Assembly (NCBI GenBank): GCA_012861695.1
Contig: JAAOOA010000033.1
Coordinates: 10,780,325-10,844,324 of the forward strand
Direction: 5' to 3'
DNA length: 64,000 bases
From: Trematomus loennbergii
Lineage: Eukaryota > Chordata > Actinopteri > Perciformes > Nototheniidae
Made by a program: the position numbers and the translations under genes. Positions 25,101-37,100 of this stretch are shown one piece after another; the stretch's first letter is position 1, and every line of letters starts with the position of its first letter. Under the pieces are notes generated by a model. That model made no database searches, was not told the DNA's origin, and worked only from the letters and a program-made list of their open reading frames with translations.

Positions 25101-28100
25101 TATTTTAAGAGTGAAGCCAAGTTTCAGAAACAAACAATGAGTAGTTTGAAATAAAGTAATTGTTCATTACGTCCAGCTTAACGTTCCTCCTGTCTCCTTA
25201 AAGAGCAACTTGCAGGTTTTTTTTTTACTAGATTTATGCTTAACCTTGCCTGAAAATTACAATTAAAAAAAAAAGTTAATATTACGTCACATGGGGGAGC
25301 AACTTTCTCGGACTCATTCTCTGCCCAATCCGCGGTAGTAGTTTGTAGTTGGTTTGAGCGGTTGTGATTTAGTGAGCTGGTATTTTTTTGGTAATTTTAC
25401 ATTGCATTTCACCATTTTAATCATGGTGAGCTGGAGTTTGTGCAGGTTGCACAAACTCCAGCCTGTCAGGACATCGAGTCCACAGTTTCCCTAACAGGAA
25501 AAGGACAGGAGCTAGCTTTCGTTCCTGGGTGCGTTGTGCGAGGTGCATCCACCTCCCTGCAGCACATACTCTCCACAGCTGAGGCCTATCAAACAAAACG
25601 TTTATCAGGAAACCGTATTACATCTCTCTCCCCCCTTTGCTCCTCTCTCTCCCCCCCCTTCGCTCCTCTCCCTCCCCTCCGGTACACAGCACCGTAAGAC
25701 GTAGTGTGGAGTTGCATTAGGTAACGCGAGATACGGCTGATACTTGCGCATTAGTTTCTGTTATGGATCAGTATCAACAGTCCTGCCAGTAACGTTACTA
25801 TATTATCAATACTACTTTAGTTATAGCCTGTTATTACATGGTTTAGTTGAATACTCGATTCTGATTGGTCAATTCAGAACACGTGACACGTTGTTAATCC
25901 AGAACTGACAGACCGCTGTCAAGGATTTATGACCGTTGTTAAGGACGCTCAAATCTGCAGAAAGAAGTCCGGTCGATTGAACTGTATACAGTTTGGCTAA
26001 CGACAAGACAAGAGCGACAAGGAAACAGCGGAGAATTAACGGGCAGAAACCCTCCTTTTTACGCAGCGGTCCAGACATAGACCTTCATGCAGATCTAGAT
26101 CCTCCGCTTCGCGTCGGGCTCCTGATCAGCCTGTCGGTGTTCTTTTCCCCATAATGACCGCGTCGCTGCACATTATCCCTTACATATATGATAGCTAACT
26201 TTACAATGTTGTGATGTGACCGACGTTAGCTAACATTAACTGTAGCTAACGCTGGTCACTCACCAAGACAGCTGCCCAGTTCTCCACTGGTTCTCCTCAC
26301 ACCACAGCTCCATTTCTCTCCGATGGCCGTTATTTCTTCTAATCCTTGGCTGCTCCTGGTCTCCTGGACGCCTAGCAGGCTCATAATTATATGGTTGTGG
26401 TCCGTCATATGCATTCGAATATACATTTTCAACCTCTTCTGTGTCAAAACTAGCATTGTGAACCATGTTTATTCATACGTTAGACCGGCCGCTCTCCCTG
26501 ATGTGACGTCACACGCGGGTGGTCTTTTTTTATGCGGAAGTAAAAATGTCTTACAAAAACGACGCCAGATGTCACTGTCGTGTATATTTCTGTACATTTT
26601 TTTGAAAATCTAGTGTACACATCATTTTCCTACACATTTATTCACTGGTTTCTCTAACCTGAGTTGCTCTTTAAGGACGAGCAACAGCATCTCAGAATAC
26701 AGTAAATATAGTCAATGCCAAATGTATCAGTTTCATTGTTAAGGGAATCTTTAAATATAGTTTAAAATATAATGGAACCACATGCAGCATTAGGATTCTT
26801 TTGCATGTGGTGAGGTGATCATGTGGTATTTTCACTTATAGACAGAATACGGGGCATTTTTTATGTTATATATTTCAGGAAACGAAAAAATTATTTAACG
26901 ACCACTACTAAATCTCTGTCTTTTTCTGTCCTTTCAAGGCCACTACGACCACCATTACGGCTACAAGTCCTACGACATGAAAGACGGTTCCAGCGACCAG
27001 AAGTTTGGCAACACGGTGACCTACTACTACGACAACATGAGCAGCAACGACCTTTTCTCCGTGGACCACGACCATCTGAAGGACTACATCAAGAGGCAGA
27101 TGTAAGTTTGGCTCCTTCTCTTACAGAAGTCAGACAGAGGCAGTGCTGAAACACTGAACATGGGAACGATACGTTCTTTGGTAGTAGGAGGTTTTTCAAG
27201 TCTGAGATCTTCTGAGGAGATTTCAATCAAATCCACCTGCAGACGTGCTGATGAAGTGATGAGATCTTCATGTCTCTTCTCTGAAGAACATCAATGAAGA
27301 TAACCTTTCACAACTCTGATCTCAGCATTTAAGCAAACCAATACGTGACAAAGCCATATCTAACTGTGATCAAGTGAACAATCACTGTTCTAATCACAGT
27401 ACATTTAAAACTTTATACATATATATTTATTTGACGAGTTATTGTAGTGTGAAACAGATTAAATAATCTTAACCCAAATCTTTGCTACATAATTTTACCA
27501 ACTAGAGTTCAGGCTACAAGCTTGTCATCTGTTTTGGAGGCTTTTTGAACTCGGTAAAGTTAGAAAAAAGGCCCGAGAAGTTATTTAAAGTTAGAAAGGT
27601 CCTTGCTGCTAATTAACCTCTGTGGTTATGATTAATTTATTTTACATGCAACCTCAAATAACATTTTCCAAAACAACTATGGGTCTCCTTCTAAATGAAA
27701 CCCCTTACCCATCCACAACAGGTCGGCAGTCAGTTTGGCAGATGTAGACAGCTGAACTGCAGGAGCATTACATTTTCCTCGTGTGCACTCAGTGCCCCCT
27801 TCAGTTTAAATCAAGTTACTTAGAGGCTTTGAAATCCTGTCAAATATTCTGCTTTTCATTAGGGGTTCCTTGGGAGGTATTCTTTTCCATGTGGCAATGC
27901 CTGTTTCCACGAAATGTTTTTAATACTCTTTTCATTTTTTCTGCTCCTGGTCTGACTGGGTTCTCATTTGGATAAGATATCTCTTGTTTCCCTTACTGCT
28001 CTCTTGTGCTTCCGTAAAGCAGGGACATTTTAAAGTGAAAGATGTAAGGAGTCGTCTACAAACAGCTGATTTGTGTCCCTGTTCTCATGCCCCCTTTAGT

Positions 28101-31100
28101 GAGTACTACTTCAGCCTGGACAACCTGGAGCGGGACTTCTTCCTGCGGAGGAAGATGGACCAGGAGGGCTTCCTGCCCCTCAGCCTCGTCGCCAGCTTCC
28201 ACCGAGTGCAGGCCCTCACCACCGACGTGAACCTCATCTTGGAAGTAAGCACATTTATCACAGTACAGTGACGTTGGAAAACATCATTTTAGCTGTGATG
28301 TGGTAAGTGAGTCAAAACTGTCAGAAACTTTTGTTTGTCCATAGTTAATTCAATTCAAGTTTTTGATGAGTTGAGTTAAATCAGCTACATTTCAAGTAGA
28401 AAAGCAAATAATAGAAACTTTGAATACTGTCGAAATGTAAAAATGTACTATAATTAAAACCAACGCTCCTCAGATAAAAGCTCTACATTTTAAAGACTAG
28501 TTTGATGTTTGGGAAATAAACGTATTCGACATGTGACAAATGTAATACTTGGCCATTACTTGGCAAATTGTTATTTTTACATTTTGACTTTTGTATGCAT
28601 GAAAACAAGCTTATGGGTTATTCAGTTTTCTTTACGAGGTGTTGATGAAACTTTAAATTTGAGATTTTCAGAGCAGATTTTCAATGAAATCCTACCTGCA
28701 GACGTGCTGATGAAGTGATGAGATCTTCATGTCTCTTCTCTGAAGAACATCAATGAAGATAACCTTTCACAACTCTGATCTCAGCATTTAAGCAAACCAA
28801 TATGTGACAAAGCCATATCTAACTGTGAACAAACACTGCTCTAATCACAGTACATTTAAAACTATATACATATATATATTTATTTGATGAGTTATTGTAG
28901 TGTGAAACAGATTAAATAATCTTAACCCACATCTTTGTTACATCATTTTACCAAACTAGAGTTCAGGCTACAAGCTTGTCATCTGTTTTGGAAGCTTTTT
29001 GAACTCGGTCAAGTTAAAAAACGTAGTATAATCGAAACCAATGCACCTGAGATAAAAGCTCTACATTTTAAAGACTAGTTTGATATTTGGGAAATAAACG
29101 TATTCAACATGTGACAAATTCAATACTTGGCCATTACTTGGGGAATTGTTATTTTTACACTTTGGCTTTTGTATGCATGAAAATGCATGGTTATCCACTG
29201 TTCTTTACGAGGTGTTGGTGGAACATTAAAGGATTTTCTTATGAAAGAAAATGTATCTCCTTAATGCCATTTATGAAAATGTGAGGTCATGCTTGAGACG
29301 CACTGAACACAAACGTATCCCTTCATATCCTTTGACATACGAGCGATCCTTCATGCGGTACCGTATCTCTGTTATTAACGCTCAGACTAACTGACCCATC
29401 GTCTCTCCTAACAGGCTTTAAAGGGCAGTCAGGAAGTGGAGATAATTGACGGGAAGATCCGTCGGAAGGTGGACCCAGAGCAGTGGCCCCTCCCGGGACT
29501 GGCCATGCTCAACCAACCCCAAACAGATTTCTCCCAGCTCATCAACTGCGCCGAGTTTATCCCGAGACAGATGCCCGATGAGCCCAGAGGTGAGCAGTCT
29601 GATCTACTCTTAATGAAACTGAAATTTGGATTAAAAAAAGAAAATCAAGTTTAGTTTTTCTCGATTCTGCTTTAGCAATTTGCCTCAATCTGAAATCAAG
29701 TCAGTACAGTATTTTTTTAAGCAATGCAAAAAAAGTACAGTATTTTTTTTAAGCAACAAAATATAAACACTTCAAGTAATCATATTAAATGTTCTGTCTG
29801 CTGCAGGCTCTCCCAGGTCCTCAACACCGGTGAGGAAACACAGCAAGACTGATTTAGATACCTCCAACCTCAAGACGATGCCCAAGGGCCTCTCCGCCAG
29901 CCTCCCCGACCTAGACTCAGAGTGCTGGATCGAGGTCAAGAAGAGGCCCAGACCCTCCCCGGCCAGACCCAAGGCCAGCGCAGAGAAGGTGAGGGTCCGC
30001 GCCATTCACTCATAACATTGTTCCATCCAAGTTTCCATTGTTTGGTTTCACATTGACCATAATGCCTTTTGGCCACTTGCCAGCAAAAACTTCTTTGTAA
30101 TGTCACAAAAAAATGCCTATTAACTTTATAAAGAAATCATTTTTTTTTTAAAACATGTCAAGAATCATTTAGTTCTGATTATTCAATTTGCACCAATATT
30201 AAAACAGTCTACTTTTTCTCAAAAGAAATAGATAGTTTAAAGGTTTTCACGTCACTTGTACAGATCACTATAAATATTGTATTATCCCATCTGACACACC
30301 TATCTCTGATCTGGTAGTGTTAATTTAAACTAACAATCTTTGTTTTCTATGTGCAACAAATCTGCTCAAATCATCAGGATTTAAAATCAATTCTGTCAAA
30401 TGTAAAAACGTAGTATAATTTAAAACTAACGCACCTCAGATAAAAGCTCTACATTTTAAAGACTAGTTTGATTTTTGGGAAATAAACGTATTCGACATGC
30501 GACTAATTTAATACTTGGCCATTACTTGGCAAATTGTTATTTTTACACTTTGGCTTTTGTATGCATGAAAACAAGCTATTATGGGTTATTCAGTGTGCTT
30601 CACAAGGTGTTGGTGGACCATTACATTTGTGAGATTATCGGAGCAGATTTTCAATGAAATCCTACCTGCAGATGTGCTGATGAAGTGATGAGATCTTCAT
30701 GTCTCTTCTCTGAAGAACATCAATGAAGATAACCTTTCACAACTCTGATCTCAGCATTTAAGCAAACCAATATGTGACAAAGCCATATCTAACTGTGAAC
30801 AAACACTGCTCTAATCACAGTACATTTAAAACTTGACAGAATCGATTGTAAATCCTGATTTAAAACACTGATGATTTGAGCAGCTATGTTGCAGAAATAT
30901 AAAGAAATCAAAACATTTAAAAACATGTCAAGAAGTCATTATTTAGTTCTGATTGTTTTAATATTGGTGCAAATTGAATGGTCTACTTTTTCTCAAAATA
31001 AATAAATAATTTAAAGGTTTTTTTAAAGAAAAAAACACACACTAATGCTGGCATGTAGCCATTGGGCATTGTTTACCCAGCAAATTAATTCCATTTTCCC

Positions 31101-34100
31101 ATTCACAGACTTTTTTTAACCACCTCAATAAACATTCAACACAATTTATCCTTTTTTCTCTTATTTTTTTTAAGCTTTTTCATGATTTTTTACCAATTAT
31201 GAGTTGACCTTTTCCTCATGGTATATTTAACTTGTCATGCCGGTATTATTTCCCCATCCATTCACGTCTTCACATGCCTGCTCTCTCCTCCTCCTGTGTG
31301 CTCGGTGTTGATTCACTGATGCAGGCCCCCTCGTTGCAGCAGCCGAAGGAAAAGGAGGACTTGGTGCGCTGCCTGCTGCCTCAGCCCGGCTCCTCGCCCT
31401 CCCCCGCCACCACAGGAACTAAGGTGAATACACTTCTTAATTATCATTCCTCTAAAAACAGAAGATCTGCAACTAATAGTTTCGTCCTCCCTTTTATTAT
31501 TTTCCTCGCTCAGTCTTTTATTGTGGTAATTGCGATACATTGATAAGTTATCTGAACAACAGTTTAAATGCTCAGTTATTCAATTAGCAAGAGCAACATT
31601 GGAGAAAAGCAGTAAATCCTCACATTTGAAATGTTAAAAATATTTTTCTTATTGACTAAGTGATTATCATATTTATTTGTTTTTTGGGATTTTCTGCGGA
31701 TCAATTCTGACAATTAAGTCTTTCAGTTTGCACTGTGTATTTGTCATTTTAAATCATCTTATTCTGTTAGCTATTAAACTATTTTACATCTTGAAAGTAA
31801 TCCAATATGGTGATCAAAAAGTCAAAGCATGTAATTGGCTTCCAACAATGTCTTCATTTTTCTGAATCTGTGATCAGGACGGAGCGGAGCCGGACGAACC
31901 GGAGGAGCTGGACTTCATGTTTGACGAGGAGATGGAGCAGATTGACGGACGGCGCAACACCTTCACCGATTGGTCGGACGATGATACGGACGGCGAGATC
32001 GACGACCAAGACGTCAACAAGATCCTGATCGTGACTCAGACGCCGCCCTACCTGAGGAAACACCCGGGGGGCGACCGCACGGGACACCACACCTCTCGCT
32101 CCAAGCTGACCTGCGAGCTCGGAAAAGTGATCAACGACGGGCTCTTCTACTACGAGCGGGACCTGTGGGACGACACGTGCGATCCCGAGTACGCCACCAT
32201 CAAGGTGAGCTCATTCTGCGCGGTTAACCTACGATTTATTATTTACTATCACGGTTAGGGTCTACTGTTTTTTATTTACCATCAATGAGAAGTGGATGGC
32301 CCCAACATGTAAAGATGGAACATTTTCTGCTCTACATTGTGAGAGAATTTGGGTTTTTTTCTTTGTCCCTTTTAAAAAAAGTCTGAGGAACAGCGTTGAA
32401 GCAATATGTAGAGTTTGATTTTGATTATTACAAAAATGATATACTTATATTGAGCCATGCTTTAGTTTAAATAACTCTTTTGATATGACAATCTGTGAGC
32501 CTTAAGTTAAAAATTAAACTCCAAAGTCTGATTCGAAGGTTTTCAAAGCCGGCTACATTAATGTCTAAAGAGACAGCTCACTTTAGTGAAAACATGGTGA
32601 CAGAAATGCCATTTCATTAGTTCATTTCTGGATTTCATGTCACCAACCAGCCAGAAAATGAGTGTTTTGCTTCAAAAATAAAAGGCTTGAGTTGTAAGAA
32701 AAAAACAAATGTGCTTGTGATTAGGCTCCACAAACCACAATAAGTTGGTTTGTGTTGAAACTATTATTTTAAGTTGAGTTTTTTTATTTTTTGGTTTTTA
32801 TTGATAAAAAGCACCTATTATTGTGTCGGGGTGAGTTTTGGGACCACATGATCCACCTGGAAACGTATCAGAGGTCAAGACAATCAAACAACACAGCCTG
32901 TAGTGCTCCATATCTCTATCAGGCTCTTCTGACAGCTTCCACCTCAGTCATTGGCAGATTGGAGGTGTTTCTGCCCAAAACCAGAGGTAGATTTAGAGCT
33001 TTTTCTGGATATGGAAACCCGACACAATAGAACATTTTTTGTTTTGGTTTTGTTGTCATTGCTGCCCATTGTAGCATTGTTGAACTCATTGTGAGGCCTT
33101 CACGTGCTCGGCAGCACACGTCCAGCTGCGTGTGGAACAGGGGACGCTTGTTTATAAATAAAACCCCACAAACGCGGCCTCGGCCTGAGGGGTCGAGGCA
33201 ACAGGCTACAGGGGAAACAAAGATGGACGCTCAGAGATCTGAAGATTCTTGGTGGAATAAAGGAGAGAGTGTGAGTGTATAATCCAACACACAGACTGGT
33301 ACATAAGACTAGCTTATAGGAAGGTTTGACATTGAGCTGCTGTTGTTGGAGGAGCAGTACAGTTTTGTTTTTAGGTTCTACAGGCGTGGAAAATTCAGGG
33401 TTTTTTGTTGCTGAAACTGAACTGGTTGAGTTACTCGTGTCAGAACAGTGAGGGCCGCAACATGAAGCTGAAAAGAGTGTTTTTGGCAGCCATGTTTTGC
33501 TGCTGCATCACAATCTCCAGATTACTGCAGATAAGGTCTGTTGAGAAGAATACATGTTAACATTTTTCTCAATGTTCCAGGTTATTTATTTATTGCTTTA
33601 TTTTTCCTTGTATATTGGTGAAAGAGCTTAGGTCTCAGTACAGCGTTTTAAATTCTGTGAAAGTATTTTTTTATGTTTTGCTTACAGTGTATTAATATCT
33701 TAATCCTTATTGTCCCTCCTTGAGAAATATTTTATTTAATTAAAAAGCTATATTGACATAACACACATATGAACTCTTGTTTTTCTCTGTTTTACAGCAA
33801 GAGGTGGAGAACTTCAAGAAGGTTCACTTGATCAGCCGCGAACAGTTTGACGGCCTGACTCCCGAACCCCCTATCGACCCCAAGCAGGAGGTCCCTCCTG
33901 CCCCCCCCAAACCCCAGCAGAGTAAGTACACAAAAACACATAGAAAATGACTTTATTTATACGTTTTTATGACATACTATGGTATTTCCTTAAGAAGGAC
34001 ATTTTAATAACATACTACACTATATTTGTTGTGCTCTTTTATGGCATATTCAATTGTTTTTTGTAACATACTATACCATTTATTTTAAAATAAATGTATG

Positions 34101-37100
34101 ACATTGTTGAGGCATATTACTTTTTTATGCATGTTTTGTAATTTGTTTAATGGCATACTAAGTTTTCTTTAAGAAATCAAAGCATAATATTCCGTAAACT
34201 AAACATACATGCTATAACTATATATCTTTTATACGTTTTTTAAGGCTCTGCTATACGACAACTTATTGTGACATTTATACAATTTGCGACATTTGTTTCT
34301 TTTTAATGTTATTCAAAAGTCTTACTTCACTATTGGTCATTTCAAATGACATACTGAGTTGCATTTAAAGTATTAAGGCAGCTACTTTTTTTTAATACTG
34401 ATTTTAATACAAATATTTCCCTTCAGTCCCCACAGACGCTTTGGCGAACAAGCTATTCGGAGCCCCTGAGCCCTCTTCAATAGCTCGCTCGCTTCCGACT
34501 ACCGTGCCTGACTCGCCCAACTACCGCAGTGCCCGCACGCCTCGCACGCGCACACGCCGCACAGGAAGGACTCCACCATGACGCCGCGCTTCTACCCCGT
34601 GGTGAAGGAGAGTCGACCTGTAGATGCCAAGGTAAGACGGCTCCCATGTGAGGGGGACAGACTTAAATTAGTGAATGTTCACTTTGTGTTGTCCCAATAC
34701 CTAGTTTTATTAGGATAAAGAAACCATTTGTAAACGGTTGTGGTTTGACAAAATGTTGCTGGGGTAACAGTCAGGTCGGCGTCTGACAATTTTGAAAATC
34801 AATGTCGAGTCAAACCCTACAAAGGGTACATGTTACCTAAAGGGGAACCATAAAGCACATGCCCCTCTTAACCAGTTCAATATTTCTATAATAGGACTCA
34901 ATATGTAGTCCCACGTGTGTATGCAATATATAGTACCTGCAAAATAGTCTTAATAAAAGAATATAATCCCCAAAACTCTGTTCCAGGTTTTCTTAACATG
35001 TTATTTATCTCTGTTACTTTCAGACGCCCAGGAAGAGGAAGACCCGACACAGCTCCAACCCCCCCATGGAGTGTCACGTGGGCTGGGTGATGGACTCCAG
35101 AGAGCATCGCTCCCGTACCACCTCTGTCAGGTGAGACTCACTCTCTGTACTCTCTCCTTTTGGACAGAGACAAATCTGATTTCTGTTGTAAAACAGTACA
35201 AGACTTCAGATAAAATGTTTCTTAAATTCTGGCAGAAGTGGAAATTAGTCTTTCATTATTCGTTTTTTGACAACTCCTCTGACAATTGTATATATATTTT
35301 TTATATAATAATGAAAGTTGTTGTATCAAATGGATCTTGAAACGTTCTAAATGTATTGTAAATGGGGAGGCTTTACCTACTTTTTAATTAATTGTATGAC
35401 TCATTCATGTCTAGAAACAGACTCAGGAGAGAACACCTCATTAAGGCTTAACTTTTGTTTTTAACTACTGAAATGTAGTCCCCTTAATATATCCTTTATG
35501 ACAACATAACTTCACTGACGTAGCTCTAAGATTCGATGTGGCTAATACTCACTCTGTCCTCCCCCCCTTTCAGCTCCACTGCCAGCCCATCAGAGGGCAC
35601 CCCCGCCATGGGTAACATCGGCTGCACACCTCAGTCCCTCCCTAAGTTCCAGCACCCTCACATGAGCTGCTCAAGGAGAACGGCTTCACGCAACACGTTT
35701 ACCACAAGTACCGCCGGCGCTGCCTAAACGGTAAACACTTCTACTTCTACTATCTATTCTGCAGAATTAATAACGTAACGTCATACTTGATGTTTTACTG
35801 TTAATCTTATATTTTAATATATCATCTTAATGTCTCTTCTTCAACCAATCACAGAGCGAAAGCGGCTGGGTATCGGCCAATCACAGGAGATGAACACACT
35901 CTTCCGCTTCTGGTCATTTTTCCTGCGGGATCACTTCAACAGGAAGATGTACGAAGAGTTCAGACAGCTGGTGGTCGAGGACGGGAAAGAAGGATACAGG
36001 TGAGACCTTTGAACACTGAATGGGTGTAAATATAAGTAGCAGTAACACATTTGAAATGTAGATAATATGTCAGTAATAGGGTAGTTCTTGAGGAGATATG
36101 ATGTTCTGTCCTAAAATCAGTTCTTACCGGGAGCTTTAGGTGGGTTGTTAAATTAGACCAGACTTTTTTCTTTAGCAATAATGGAAAATGTAAATGTAAC
36201 TTGTTGTGTGTTTCAGGTACGGTTTGGAGTGCCTGTTCAGGTACTACAGCTACGGTCTAGAGAGAAAGTTCAGGCCAGACATCTTCAAGGACTTCCAGGA
36301 AGAGACCATGAAGGACTACGAAGCTGGTAAGAATGATTTGGGGGGAAAAACAGCATAACACACAGACCAGAGGGGATTATATGATTTGATTAAAGCAACA
36401 AAAATACCAACATGTTTCTGGTTACACTTTCGTCCCTCATAGGAAAAGATACACTAACCTTTTTTTCTTTTCTTTTCTGTCCTCAGGCCAGCTTTATGGA
36501 CTAGAGAAGTTCTGGGCCTTCCTTAAATACTCTAAAGCCAAGACCATGGAGATCGACCCAAGCTGCAGGAGTACCTGCACAAGTTCAACGTTTGGAAGAT
36601 TTCAGAATTGACGTGAGTAAATGTTTTTATGTGGTATTTAACCGCTGATTGACAGCATCTGTGAAAAAGATCAGAACCTCACCTGAGCATATGTCTGTTG
36701 AAAATGTAGAAAAGACATGACCCTGTAGTTTTGGCACAGGTTATTTCTTATCCCCGGTCATTTCACTGAAAGTAAGACATTTGAATCAAGAATTGTGAAA
36801 CCTTATTTTTACGAGTAAACTGATTCTAAAAGTGATCACACTGATTGTGGTTTTGTGCTTTAAAAAACGAGTCCCCCCTCTCTAACCTCCCTATTTCTGG
36901 TTCCAGCCGCCTATGGAGGAAGGGGGCCGCAGGAGACACTCGTCCAGCGGGGACAGTCGCCGCCGGCACCCCTCTCTGCCCTCCAGCCGGCCAGCAGCCA
37001 GAACAGCTCGGGCCCCAGCCCTGCCCCCTTCGCCCCGGGCCCCGCAGCCAAGGATGATGCCAAACCCAGCAGCCAGAAAGACCCCGCCCCCCCCGCTGAC

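Noticed and set aside
31232..31543. 103-aa frame across larp1 exon 11
   Set aside because: The exon 11 portion is real, but the frame continues into introns on both sides.
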